Source: Rikenella sp.
GTDB taxonomy: Bacteria > Bacteroidota > Bacteroidia > Bacteroidales > Rikenellaceae
DNA: 16,930 bases
Assembly (NCBI GenBank): GCA_029054535.1
Contig: JAIDFC010000240.1
Span: forward strand, 1-16,930
Direction: 5' to 3'
The notes below the pieces were generated by a model. That model saw only the letters and a list, made by a program, of their open reading frames with translations, was not told where the DNA came from and searched no databases. Shown piece after piece: positions 7,624 to 14,968 of the stretch; position 1 is the stretch's first letter, and each line of letters begins with the position of its first letter. The position numbers and the translations under genes were made by a program.

Positions 7624-7692
7624 AAGCCCACCGCGGGCACGCGGGGCCGCGCGGCCTGAGCGCGTCTGACACGGTTTCTCTGTGAGAAGACT

Positions 7693-7768
7693 CCGCGCGC
7701 GACAGCTGGAGTAGGAAATCGTTCAAAAGCGTGAATCGCTTTTGAACAGGATTTCCGCCAGCGCGCGG
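7693..7768 (+). repeat. Three-tier hairpin, copy 1
   Basis: The outer stem is CCGCGCGC (7693-7700) with GCGCGCGG (7761-7768). The middle stem is GGAAATC (7714-7720) with GATTTCC (7750-7756). The apical stem is TTCAAAAGCG (7722-7731) with CGCTTTTGAA (7737-7746), loop TGAAT. The 5' bulge (7701-7713) is the most diverged of the six copies. Confidence 0.85.
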
Positions 7769-7797
7769 ACAGAGCATGTAGGGTAGAGGCTGCCAGG

Positions 7798-7816
7798 TTC
7801 GAGTGCCGAGCGGCAC
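7798..7816 (+). repeat. GTGCCG hairpin module, copy in island B
   Basis: TTCGAGTGCCGAGCGGCAC, the reverse complement of 1711-1729. It follows GGGTAGAGGCTGCCAGG, the inverted partner of the GCCTCTACCCTAA segment in islands C and D. Confidence 0.75.
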
Positions 7817-7893
7817 CGTCGCCCGCCCGCCTTAAAGGGGAATTTCGCTCGTTTTGCGAGAGCAAAACCGAGATGAAATTCCCGCGGGCGACG
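7817..7893 (+). repeat. Three-tier hairpin, copy 2 (GTCGCCCGC type)
   Basis: The outer stem is CGTCGCCCGC (7817-7826) with GCGGGCGACG (7884-7893). The middle stem is GGGAATTTC (7838-7846) with GAAATTCCC (7875-7883). The apical stem is GTTTTGC (7851-7857) with GCAAAAC (7862-7868), loop GAGA (GNRA). The 5' bulge contains GCCTTAAAG. It is nearly identical to copy 6 at 16381-16459. Confidence 0.9.
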
Positions 7894-7942
7894 CGCCCAC
7901 AGGGCGTTTTATTTTGGGTTCTCTCTGTCTTATGGAGGTAAC

Positions 7943-8015
7943 CGCGCGCCGCGCCTAAGTAGCGAAATACGCCGTTTCAATGAGAATTGAAACGGATGAA
8001 TTTCGCCGGCGCGCG
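7943..8015 (+). repeat. Three-tier hairpin, copy 3
   Basis: The outer stem is CGCGCGCCG (7943-7951) with CGGCGCGCG (8007-8015). The middle stem is GCGAAAT (7962-7968) with ATTTCGC (8000-8006). The apical stem is CCGTTTCAAT (7972-7981) with ATTGAAACGG (7986-7995), loop GAGA. The 5' bulge is CGCCTAAGTA. Confidence 0.9.
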
Positions 8016-8256
8016 CACCCGTTGGGTGTTTTACTGGCCTGCCGATTGCAAGATAACCTTACCCTAAAGCGGACGCCGCCGGCAAGGGCGCAATCGAGCT
8101 TCGCGAGAAGTTGCGTCCCGCCGCGTGGGGTGGCGGCGATCCGCGCGATCTGCGATCGCGGTTTGTTTCGGGAGAATGGTGAACAGAGTCGTAGCCAGCG
8201 GAGATTTGCAGAGCAAGCACCAATTTTCGCGTGTCGAGTGGTATCGGGTCGAACCG

Positions 8257-8336
8257 CAATCAAAGACGCGTAAGCGGCAAAATTGCGGGCCTCCCGAGGG
8301 GGAGGCGTTTCGCGTGCCCGCAGGACGCGGTTTGTT
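8257..8336 (+). repeat. CTCCC/GGGAGG GC-rich repeat module, copy in island B
   Basis: It contains AAGCGGCAAAATTGCGGGCC, CTCCCGAGGGGGAGGCG and CGCGGTTTGTTT in the same order as 16521-16602. The inner CCTCCC and GGGAGG can pair. Confidence 0.75.
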
Positions 8337-8463
8337 TGTAGAAGGAAACTTCGCAGGGATTGAGGCTCCGAGCTGTCGAGCGTGAGATCGTAAAAAAGTT
8401 CTGTACCGAGGATGGCCTTACAGAGAACGAAGGAATAACATTACATAAATAGATAGGATACAT

Positions 8464-9690
8464 ATGTTGAGTCAGTTTAAGACGGAGGATTGGTTAGCAG
8501 TCGGTTTCGGGTTGCTGATTATGGTATTGTCGATTGCAATTCCGGGACAGTGGATGCCGGTGATGCCCAAAAGTCTGGGAAGTTGGGGAGCGTGGCTGAA
8601 TGTGGTATTGTTGATAGCGGGGTTGTTCGTGATCGTGTGGGCGGCCTGTCGGATGCTGGGGCGGCCGACGCGAGGGATTTTGCCGTCGTTGTTGGTGATT
8701 TTTGCCGTGGCTTTGGGTGCACAGGCTTTGGCTTCGTTGCCGGCCGTGAAGGATGCGACCGGGTTGGAGAGTGTCTTTTTCGCCGTGGCTTTGGGGCTGC
8801 TGATTAGCAATACGATCGGGGTGCCGGAGTGGATGCGTCCGGCGTTGCAGAGCGAGTTTTATGTCAAAATCGGGCTGGTGTTGCTGGGGACCACCGTGAT
8901 CTTCGGCGAGATTATGCAGGCCGGGGCATTGGGTTTGATTCAGGCATTGGTCGTGGTGGTTTGCGTGTGGAATTTCGGGTATTGGATCGCACGAAAACTG
9001 GGGGTGGATCGGGAGATGTCGACGATGTTGGCCAGTGCGGTGTCGATTTGCGGGGTCTCGGCGGCGATCGCAACCTGCGGAGCGATCAAGGGGGACAGTA
9101 AAAAACTGTCGTACGTGATTTCGCTGGTGTTGGTGGTGGCGATTCCGATGATGTACGGGATGCCGTATCTGGCGCAGTGGATGGGGCTTTCGCCCGAGGT
9201 GGCGGGTGCCTGGATGGGCGGTACGATCGATACGACGGGCGCCGTCGTAGCTTCGGGTGCCGTGCTCGGTGAGACGGCCGAAAAATACAGCGTTATCGTG
9301 AAATTCTCGCAGAATGTTCTGTTGGGGCTGGCGGCGTTCGCGATCTCGATCTACTGGTCGTACAAGGGGAAGGACCGTCGCGAAAAACCGACGCCAGGGG
9401 TGCTGTGGGAACGTTTCCCGAAGTTCGTGTTGGGTTTCGTGCTGGCCTCGCTGGTCTTCAGTTTTGCCATGCCGCTCGAAACGGCAAAAAGCGTAGGAAG
9501 CGTTACCAAAAATCTCCAAAGTGTCTTCTTCTCGATTGCCTTTGTTTGCATCGGGCTGGAAACGCGGTTCAAGGATATTTTCAACAAGGATTTCAAGAAA
9601 CCGCTGTGGGGTTTCCTGATTGCGCAGGGTTTCAATGTCGTGTTGACGCTGATTGTGGCTTATGTGTTGTTCGCCCATATCAGCGATTAG
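8464..9690 (+). CDS. YeiH/UPF0324 family membrane transporter
   Basis: The 408-residue product is a polytopic membrane protein with about ten or eleven hydrophobic segments, beginning at residues 10-26. It matches the YeiH/UPF0324 family, often annotated as putative sulfate exporters; the substrate is not firmly established. Typical features are IGLVLLGTTVIFGEI (136-150), SICGVSAAIATCGAIKGD (194-211), the MGGTIDTTGAVVASGA segment (251-266) and CIGLETRF (362-369). The protein is longer than the E. coli-type members (about 350 residues) because of an N-terminal extension with two or three extra membrane segments. The ATG at 8464 is the first in frame and starts the first hydrophobic stretch. 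No clear -7 box was found upstream, where repeat island B ends. An 18-bp hairpin terminates it against the convergent lipid kinase. Confidence 0.85.
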   Translation: MLSQFKTEDWLAVGFGLLIMVLSIAIPGQWMPVMPKSLGSWGAWLNVVLLIAGLFVIVWAACRMLGRPTRGILPSLLVIFAVALGAQALASLPAVKDATGLESVFFAVALGLLISNTIGVPEWMRPALQSEFYVKIGLVLLGTTVIFGEIMQAGALGLIQALVVVVCVWNFGYWIARKLGVDREMSTMLASAVSICGVSAAIATCGAIKGDSKKLSYVISLVLVVAIPMMYGMPYLAQWMGLSPEVAGAWMGGTIDTTGAVVASGAVLGETAEKYSVIVKFSQNVLLGLAAFAISIYWSYKGKDRREKPTPGVLWERFPKFVLGFVLASLVFSFAMPLETAKSVGSVTKNLQSVFFSIAFVCIGLETRFKDIFNKDFKKPLWGFLIAQGFNVVLTLIVAYVLFAHISD

Positions 9691-9709
9691 GATAAGGGGG
9701 ATTCGCATA

Positions 9710-9755
9710 AGACCGGGGGCACTTCTTGCTAAAAGAAGTGCCCCCGGTCTCTTTG
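9710..9755. terminator. Bidirectional terminator between convergent genes
   Basis: A perfect 18-bp stem (9710-9727 with 9733-9750) has a 5-nt loop, GCTAA. CTTTGT follows on the plus strand; on the minus strand TTATGC follows. It lies 19 nt after the transporter stop and 27 nt after the kinase stop. Confidence 0.85.
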
Positions 9756-9777
9756 TATGAGATACGGCGCCAATCGG

Positions 9778-10674
9778 TTATTTACTCGTCGTCTGAGGCA
9801 CGATCACAGGCAAACTTCCGGACAGGCACTCGATGTCGAACGGAAAGTTCGGACCTCGTTCACCGTCGATATCGGAGGTGGGTTGGTCGTTTTCGATGTG
9901 TAGTTTCCGAGTCTGGAAGTAGACGATGTCGTTCGGATAGGCTGCGACCTTCTTTCGCATCAGGAAATAGAAGACGTTTTTGATACTCTCCACGATATTT
10001 TCGCCTCGAATGATGAGTACGTCCAGCAGTCCGTCTTCTGCACTGGAATGTTTGGCGAGATTCAGGTTGCCGGCCGTCCGTCCGTTGAAAACCAGCAACA
10101 GGAGGCAACTCCCGCGAAACGAAATTTCGTCGGAGGTTACCTCGATGTGCATCTTCCGGAACGAAGGCAGCTCGCCGATGCTGCTGAAGTAGTAGGCCAA
10201 TTTGCCGAAGGTGTTTTTCAGTACCGTCGGAGTCTTTTGCGACACCTCGGTGAAGAGTCCGCAGCTGAGCACGTTAATGAAATACCGTTCCCCGACGCGT
10301 CCCAAATCCAGGCGTCTCACCTCCCCTTGGAGAATCGCCCGGCAGGCGTCGTTCAGGTTGTCGGGCATCCCGATGAGGTGGGCGAAGTCGTTGGCGGTCC
10401 CCATCGGTAGGATCGCAATAGGTACCTCTACTTCTCGATGTTTCAGGTAGTTGACCAGTCGGTTGACGGTCCCGTCGCCACCTGCGACCAACAAATGAAC
10501 GGGATTCAACGTACCGATCAATTCGGCCAAACCGGTTAACCCTTTCTCGCGGGTGATCCGAAATAGGGTCAAAACGTATCCCTCCTGCTGATAATGTCGA
10601 GCGATATTATCCAACTGTGCTACGGCTTGTGCCTCGCCCGATACGGGATTATATACGAATATGACGGTCTTCAT
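9778..10674 (-). CDS. Diacylglycerol kinase family lipid kinase
   Basis: The 298-residue product belongs to the DAGK catalytic-domain family (YegS/DgkB-like), which phosphorylates lipids such as diacylglycerol with ATP at the membrane face. The N-terminal nucleotide-binding lobe shows YNPVSG at 8-13, the hallmark GGDGTVN at 65-71, and LPMGTANDFA at 89-98. The C-terminal lobe has NGRTAGN at 197-203, AEDGLLDVLII at 212-222, and the DIDGE motif at 268-272. All conserved blocks are present, and the length is normal for the family. Which lipid is used cannot be told from the sequence. It starts at the ATG at 10674 with KTVIFVYNP, the usual first strand. The gene is convergent with the transporter and shares its terminator. 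I found no convincing -7 box upstream. Confidence 0.92.
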   Translation of the reverse strand: MKTVIFVYNPVSGEAQAVAQLDNIARHYQQEGYVLTLFRITREKGLTGLAELIGTLNPVHLLVAGGDGTVNRLVNYLKHREVEVPIAILPMGTANDFAHLIGMPDNLNDACRAILQGEVRRLDLGRVGERYFINVLSCGLFTEVSQKTPTVLKNTFGKLAYYFSSIGELPSFRKMHIEVTSDEISFRGSCLLLLVFNGRTAGNLNLAKHSSAEDGLLDVLIIRGENIVESIKNVFYFLMRKKVAAYPNDIVYFQTRKLHIENDQPTSDIDGERGPNFPFDIECLSGSLPVIVPQTTSK

Positions 10675-10986
10675 AACTTTTATTCCATTCGATGTTTCCG
10701 CAGTTCAGTGTTTGGTTACGGGATGGGAACCGGAAAAAGAGCCTAAAAGACTAAGCGTGTCTATTTTATCCCGAAAAATCGGATTCGTTTGTGTGCGCTG
10801 GTTCCGGAATTTTTGTCCCCCTCATAAACCACGATCTCCGGTCGCGCGAGTCGCCGCCATCCCCGGCGGCGCAAGCTGGGTTCACATCTGTTCACCCGCT
10901 CGTCCGCTGGCGGCCACTCGAAAAACACGACTCCGTTATGGCTCTTTCTTCGCATCAAACCGCGATCGTAGATCGCTCGGCCCGCA

Positions 10987-11027
10987 GCCCTCCCCCTGCA
11001 GAGGGCCGGTGCCGCTCGGCACTCGAA
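10987..11027 (-). repeat. Double hairpin (GCCCTC plus GTGCCG), copy in island C
   Basis: GCCCTC (10987-10992) pairs with GAGGGC (11001-11006), directly followed by GTGCCGCTCGGCACTCGAA (11009-11027). The same pair of hairpins occurs at 16654-16694, where the first stem is GCCCTCC/GGAGGGC. Confidence 0.75.
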
Positions 11028-11220
11028 CCTACCAGCCTCTACCCTAAAGCTCCGCGGGCTGCGGCCCTTTTAACTCCGAAATAAGCTGCATCTCGCCACC
11101 AACCGCGCCACAGGCGCGCGGGACGGCCGCCGCCACCCCGGGCGGAGGGCCGCAACGTTCACTCCGTTCACTTGCGCCTCCGCTGGCGTCGGCCTACTCT
11201 AATTCCCCAACCGTATTCGT

Positions 11221-11294
11221 CCGCGCGCCTGCGAAATCATTCTTGATAAACTCTTCGTTTATCAAGTGATTTCGCTATCTAGGCATGCGCGCGG
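11221..11294 (-). repeat. Three-tier hairpin, copy 4 (inverted)
   Basis: The outer stem is CCGCGCGC (11221-11228) with GCGCGCGG (11287-11294). The middle stem is GCGAAATCA (11231-11239) with TGATTTCGC (11267-11275). The apical stem is CTTGATAAAC (11242-11251) with GTTTATCAAG (11257-11266). On the minus strand the loop is GAAGA and the bulge reads ATGCCTAGATA, matching the other copies. Confidence 0.9.
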
Positions 11295-11375
11295 GATATC
11301 TTAATGCCGAGAGAACCCAAGTAAAACACCCAACGGGTGCGACTGCCCTGCGCGGGCGTCGGCCGGGCAGGCCCC

Positions 11376-11431
11376 GCTAAATAAGGCGGAGAGAACCCCA
11401 GTAAAAGCCCCAACGGGGCCCCGCGGTGGGC
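11376..11431 (-). repeat. AAATAAGGC-GAGAGAACCCC repeat unit, copy in island C
   Basis: It is nearly identical to 1783-1839 in island A. A shorter relative, GAGAGAACCCAAGTAAAACACC, lies at 11311-11332. Confidence 0.75.
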
Positions 11432-11433
11432 GG

Positions 11434-11450
11434 GCGATGCTGCGCATCGC
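11434..11450 (-). repeat. GATGC variant of the palindrome, island C
   Basis: GCGATGC, loop TGC, GCATCGC. Compared with the GCGATAC/GTATCGC copies both arms have changed together, which keeps the pairing. Confidence 0.75.
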
Positions 11451-11561
11451 TACAACGACCACAGAAAACCCCACAAAAACCAACAAAACAGGCGGCGCAT
11501 CGCTATAACTACCTCCGAAAGCCCGAAAAAAACTCCACCGCAGGCCAATAACACGAAGACG

Positions 11562-12491
11562 TTACAAAGTCTGTGCCGCGAGGAACCGTTCGCATTCGAG
11601 CGCGGCAATACAGCCCGATCCCGCCGCAGTAATCGCTTGACGGTAGTGCGGGTCCTGGACATCGCCCGCCGCGAAGACCCCCGGAATATTGGTCTGTCCG
11701 TGTCGGGTGATGATGTATCCCTGTTCGTCGAGGTCGATCTGCCCCTGGACCAGCTCCGTGTTGGGGTGGTGTCCGATGGCGAGAAAAACCCCGTCGACCT
11801 CGATACGTCGTTCTGTGCCGGCGGTCGAGAGGAGCGACATTCCCGTAACCCCGTTGTCGTCGCCCAGAATTTCTTGGGTGTTGTGTTCGAAGATCACTTC
11901 GATGTTGGGCGTGGCGAAGACCCGTTCCTGCATCGCTTTGGATGCCCGGAGGTAGTTTTTGCGCACCACGAGGTAGACTTTCCGACACAGCGACGCCAGA
12001 TAGGTCGCCTCTTCGCAAGCCGTGTCGCCGCCGCCGATCACCGCCACGTCCTTTTTGCGGTAGAAGAAGCCGTCGCAGGTCGCGCAGGCCGAGACCCCCA
12101 TCCCCCGGAAGCGTTGTTCCGACGGCAGGCCGAGATACTTGGCCGAAGCTCCCGTTGCGATGATGATGGCATCGGCCTGAATGGTATCCGGGTTGCCGTC
12201 GACTTCGACCGTGAAAGGGCGTCGGCTCAGGTCCAGCCGGGTGATGACGCCCAACCGGACCTCCGTGCCGAACCGTTCGGCCTGTTTCTTGAGGTCTTCC
12301 ATCATCACGCTCCCCGAAATCCCCTCCGGATAACCCGGAAAGTTTTCGATCTCGGTGGTCGTGGTCAGCTGCCCGCCCGGTTCGATCCCCTCGTAGACCA
12401 CCGGCGAAAGATTGGCACGTGCTGCATAGATGGCTGCCGTATAGCCTGCCGGCCCGCTGCCGACGATCAGGCATTTGATTCGTTCGCTCAT
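11562..12491 (-). CDS. trxB: Thioredoxin-disulfide reductase
   Basis: The 309-residue product is a standard low-molecular-weight thioredoxin reductase, a cytoplasmic FAD enzyme that passes electrons from NADPH to thioredoxin. The FAD-binding GSGPAG is at 11-16, followed by PGGQLTTTTEIENFPG (38-53). The redox-active CATC is at 136-139 in SACATCDGFF, and the NADPH-binding GGGDTA is at 153-158. The basic VVRKNYLRAS (175-184) is at the place that recognises the NADPH phosphate. The C-terminal FAD motif GVFAAGDVQD is at 271-280. All key residues are present. It starts at the ATG at 12491 and is divergent from the M23-LysM gene, with a 104-nt shared promoter region. Its 3' end meets repeat island C after about 30 nt. 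Confidence 0.97.
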   Translation of the reverse strand: MSERIKCLIVGSGPAGYTAAIYAARANLSPVVYEGIEPGGQLTTTTEIENFPGYPEGISGSVMMEDLKKQAERFGTEVRLGVITRLDLSRRPFTVEVDGNPDTIQADAIIIATGASAKYLGLPSEQRFRGMGVSACATCDGFFYRKKDVAVIGGGDTACEEATYLASLCRKVYLVVRKNYLRASKAMQERVFATPNIEVIFEHNTQEILGDDNGVTGMSLLSTAGTERRIEVDGVFLAIGHHPNTELVQGQIDLDEQGYIITRHGQTNIPGVFAAGDVQDPHYRQAITAAGSGCIAALECERFLAAQTL

Positions 12492-12520
12492 GGTTGTATG
12501 TGTGAATAGTGTGTGGAAGA

Positions 12521-12528
12521 CAAAGTTA
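12521..12528 (-). promoter_or_regulatory. trxB -7 box
   Basis: On the minus strand TAACTTTG fits TAnnTTTG. It lies 29 nt before the ATG at 12491. I see no good TTG at the -33 distance. Confidence 0.55.
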
Positions 12529-12561
12529 ATGATTTTCGGGATTATCCGCCCGTTTGGCGCG

Positions 12562-12591
12562 TTGTGTTGTTGTGCGCTTTCGTTATATTTG
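12562..12591 (+). promoter_or_regulatory. Promoter of the M23-LysM gene, four bases from its start codon
   Basis: TTG at 12562-12564 and TATATTTG at 12584-12591, 19 nt apart, match the consensus perfectly. The GTG start at 12596 follows after only 4 nt, so transcription should begin at or very near the start codon. Confidence 0.7.
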
Positions 12592-12595
12592 CAGT

Positions 12596-14893
12596 GTGAA
12601 AAGACTTTCTATCAGGATTCTAAAAGCCGCCGGAGCGGTGCTCGGTGTAGCCGGGGCGGTGGGTTTCGGGCTGACGGGGTGCTCGCCGCGGTTGGCATCG
12701 GTGGGGACGGAAGGACTGCTGACGCGGTCGTTTTCGAACTACTCGCAGTCGACTGTCGTGCGGAGCGAGCAGTTGGTGACGTCGAATGTGCCGTTGGCGA
12801 GCTCTCGAACACCGGTGCCGAAGAAGGAGACGACTCGGTACGGGGCTTCGGGCGAGGCCGGAACGGGCGATCGGGTGGAGCGGAAGCGGTCTCAGGTGAT
12901 TGCTCCGGAGGGGTATGCGAGCGAGCCGTCGGCCGGGACTTCGGGGGGCGCGGGTGAGCGGAGTGTGGCAGGTCAGCGGTCGGCAGGGATTCCGAAAGTG
13001 AAGGACGATCGAGCGGCAGCCGGGTTCCGGAATATGAAATTCGTCTCCCCGGAGCAGGTACGACCGGTGAGATCGGTCGAGAAAGAGGCGACTCGGGAGC
13101 AGCAGGCTGCGCCGGCGCACCGAGATCCGGTTCAACCGCAGACGCAAACACAAGATCGAACGCAGCGACAGCCTGAATCACAGCGGGTACAAACGCAGAC
13201 GGAATCGAAATCGTCGGCTCAACGGAATGCGCAGACTCGATCGATATCGCAGGGGCAGACGAAGGATCGGGTTGCGTCGGATGCGCAGACGACATCGAAC
13301 ACGCAGAGTCAGCGGAATGCACAGGCGCAATCTCAACCAGCATCGAAATCGCAGATCCAGGCGAAACCGCAAACGCAGCCGACTCGGCAACCGGTGGTCG
13401 CGCAACGGACTGCGTCGTCGAACGTAACCTATACGTCGGGACGGAAGACCTATCCTGCGGCGGGAACAACAGGGCAGAGCGGAGCTTCGACCCGTGTTTC
13501 GACGGTGGTTCCGACGCCCACCAAGCAAGATCAACGGTCCGTAGAGCGGCAACGTAAGGCCGAGTCGAAACGTTTGGTCGAGGAGCGTCGTGTGGCCGAG
13601 ACCGAGGCTCGACAGGCGGAGCGAACGGCTCGAAAAGCACAGATCGAACAAGAAAAACGGGAACGGGAATTGGCCTTGATTGCGGCGGCCGAGGCTCGGC
13701 AGGTGGCTGCGATTCGCGCCTCGAACCGGGCTTCGTCCGGGACAGCCGCAACGGCGGCCGAGGCACATGACCGAATGCCGGAAGAGACCGCCGCTTCGGA
13801 GGCGATCGAATCGCAGGACGAGCCCTCGGCGGTGGCGTCGCCCAAACGGGTGGTGTCGGTGGCGGAGTTGCAGCGGCAGCTTCGGCAAGCTTCGGCCACC
13901 GGCGGCGAGGCGGCAGTCGAAGATTTTCTGCCGGGAATCTCGGCCGCCCTGTCGCAACAAGCGACTGCGATGCCCACTGCGGGGGTTACGAGCAAACCGG
14001 TTCCGGAGTTCATCCGCACGCCGGCCGAAGAGAATACGGTGGTGGTTGCGGGGACGGACGATGCGACCGTAGCTGTCGCACCGCCGAAGCATGCTTTCAA
14101 ACCGCTCGAGACGGAACATGTCAAATTCTCGTACTACGATCCGTTCGGCGAGGGGAATAATCGCTTCGTGGTGGTGCTTCACGAACAACGTTTCTGCTAT
14201 CCGTATCGCGGTCGGTTCCTGTCGGGGTACGGGCCGCGCGGGCGGAGCGTACATACCGGTGTAGACATCAAGGGGGTGAAGAACGACACGGTGCGGGCGG
14301 CGTTTGCCGGAACGGTCCGGATGTCGAAGTTCTACAGCGGCTACGGGAATTGCGTCGTGATCCGGCACAAAAACGGACTCGAGACGCTCTATGGACACAA
14401 CAACGTCAATCTGGTCCGGGTGGGCGATGAGGTTCGGGCGGGCGATCCGATCGGGTTGATCGGTCGGACCGGACGAGCTACGACCGAGCATTGCCATTTC
14501 GAGGTGCGGGTCCAGGGACAGCATATCAATCCGGCTTTGATTCTGGATTACCAGAATATGAAGTTGCGTTCGGGCGTCTTGGCGGTAACCAAACAGGCTA
14601 ATGGGCAGATCCTGGCGATAAATCGTGCCAGCGGTCTGGCTCCGTCGACCGGAATGGACACCGAGGATACGGGGACGGCGGTAGCTTCAGCGACCTCTGT
14701 GTCTGCGACGAAGAGCAGTGGAGGAAATACTTCTGCGTCGGGGACGACGCCTTCGGTCTATACCGTACGGTCGGGGGATACGCTGTGGGGGATTGCGCGA
14801 CGGTTCGGGACCACGATCTCGAAGCTCTGTGCGTTGAATAACTTGGATCGTGAGGCGACTTTGCCGCTCGGGAAGAAGTTGAAAATTAGGTGA
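12596..14893 (+). CDS. M23 peptidase lipoprotein with LysM domain
   Basis: The 765-residue product has a lipoprotein signal peptide (KRLSIRILK, hydrophobic core, lipobox LTGC with Cys 29). A long low-complexity region rich in Q, T, S and R fills about residues 170-270. A charged, probably coiled-coil stretch follows at about 310-375. The M23 peptidase domain (about 525-655) keeps the zinc ligands: HTGVD (His 553, Asp 557) and HCHFE (His 632, His 634), plus YGHNN around His 601. A LysM domain (about 722-764, YTVRSGDTLWGIARRFGTTISKLCALNNL) binds peptidoglycan. It probably acts in the periplasm as a cell-wall endopeptidase or as a factor for division or envelope maintenance. I chose GTG 12596 because the upstream frame lies within the promoter and no later start keeps the signal peptide. 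manA follows after 75 nt. Confidence 0.9.
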   Translation: MKRLSIRILKAAGAVLGVAGAVGFGLTGCSPRLASVGTEGLLTRSFSNYSQSTVVRSEQLVTSNVPLASSRTPVPKKETTRYGASGEAGTGDRVERKRSQVIAPEGYASEPSAGTSGGAGERSVAGQRSAGIPKVKDDRAAAGFRNMKFVSPEQVRPVRSVEKEATREQQAAPAHRDPVQPQTQTQDRTQRQPESQRVQTQTESKSSAQRNAQTRSISQGQTKDRVASDAQTTSNTQSQRNAQAQSQPASKSQIQAKPQTQPTRQPVVAQRTASSNVTYTSGRKTYPAAGTTGQSGASTRVSTVVPTPTKQDQRSVERQRKAESKRLVEERRVAETEARQAERTARKAQIEQEKRERELALIAAAEARQVAAIRASNRASSGTAATAAEAHDRMPEETAASEAIESQDEPSAVASPKRVVSVAELQRQLRQASATGGEAAVEDFLPGISAALSQQATAMPTAGVTSKPVPEFIRTPAEENTVVVAGTDDATVAVAPPKHAFKPLETEHVKFSYYDPFGEGNNRFVVVLHEQRFCYPYRGRFLSGYGPRGRSVHTGVDIKGVKNDTVRAAFAGTVRMSKFYSGYGNCVVIRHKNGLETLYGHNNVNLVRVGDEVRAGDPIGLIGRTGRATTEHCHFEVRVQGQHINPALILDYQNMKLRSGVLAVTKQANGQILAINRASGLAPSTGMDTEDTGTAVASATSVSATKSSGGNTSASGTTPSVYTVRSGDTLWGIARRFGTTISKLCALNNLDREATLPLGKKLKIR

Positions 14894-14968
14894 TGCGAGA
14901 TTCTGGCGGGCAACAACAAGGCGCACAGATAGATTGTCTATATTTTATCATACAAACAGACGAAAACG

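Larger units (their letters stand above)
7351..8463 (+). repeat. Intergenic repeat island B (non-coding mosaic)
   Basis: This gene-free stretch of 1.1 kb between smpB and the YeiH-like gene holds the densest set of shared modules: two GATAC palindromes (7539-7555, 7607-7623), three large three-tier hairpins (7693-7768, 7817-7893, 7943-8015), an inverted GTGCCG hairpin (7798-7816), GGGTAGAGGC at 7781-7790, two partial GAGAGAACCC units read in reverse (about 7895-7930, 8014-8036), a GATCGCGGTTTGTTT end (8152-8166) and the CTCCC module (8257-8336). All read on the plus strand, towards the YeiH-like gene. The open frames here cross the hairpins and look spurious. I see no clear smpB terminator at 7351-7440 and no clear promoter in the last 120 nt. 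Confidence 0.8.
10675..11561 (-). repeat. Intergenic repeat island C (non-coding mosaic)
   Basis: This gene-free stretch lies between the trxB stop and the lipid kinase start. Its modules read on the minus strand. In that direction they run: GGAGTTTTTTTCGGG (about 11518-11532) just after trxB, GAGGTAGTTATAGCGATGCG, the GCGATGC palindrome (11434-11450), the GAGAGAACCCC units (11376-11431 and about 11311-11345), a three-tier hairpin (11221-11294), GC-rich CCCTCC modules, the GTGCCG hairpin (11009-11027), a GCCCTC/GAGGGC hairpin (10987-11006) and two GATCGCGGTTTG-like ends (about 10957-10975 and 10829-10850). The T-run next to trxB may also serve as its terminator. The last 150 nt before the kinase show nothing recognisable. 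No credible gene was found. Confidence 0.78.

Noticed and set aside
7798..7816. tRNA T-arm-like sequence GGTTCGAGTGCC
   Set aside because: No acceptor, D or anticodon arms lie at the right distance; the sequence is part of the GTGCCG hairpin repeat.
7817..7893. Group II intron domain V, because of the GNRA-capped hairpin
   Set aside because: It lacks the AGC triad and bulge pattern of domain V, and no intron-encoded reverse transcriptase is nearby.
7693..8015. CRISPR array, because of several similar repeats close together
   Set aside because: Repeats are of unequal spacing and length, each is a long hairpin, some are inverted, and no cas gene is present.
8494..9708. Minus-strand open frame across the transporter gene
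   Set aside because: The translation is H/Q/R-rich and hydrophilic without motifs, while the plus strand encodes a recognisable membrane protein.
11509..12474. Minus-strand open frame in another register across trxB
   Set aside because: It overlaps trxB on the same strand; trxB carries every family motif.
13178..14524. Minus-strand open frame across the M23-LysM gene
   Set aside because: It is R/L/H-rich and antisense to conserved zinc-ligand motifs; no independent support.
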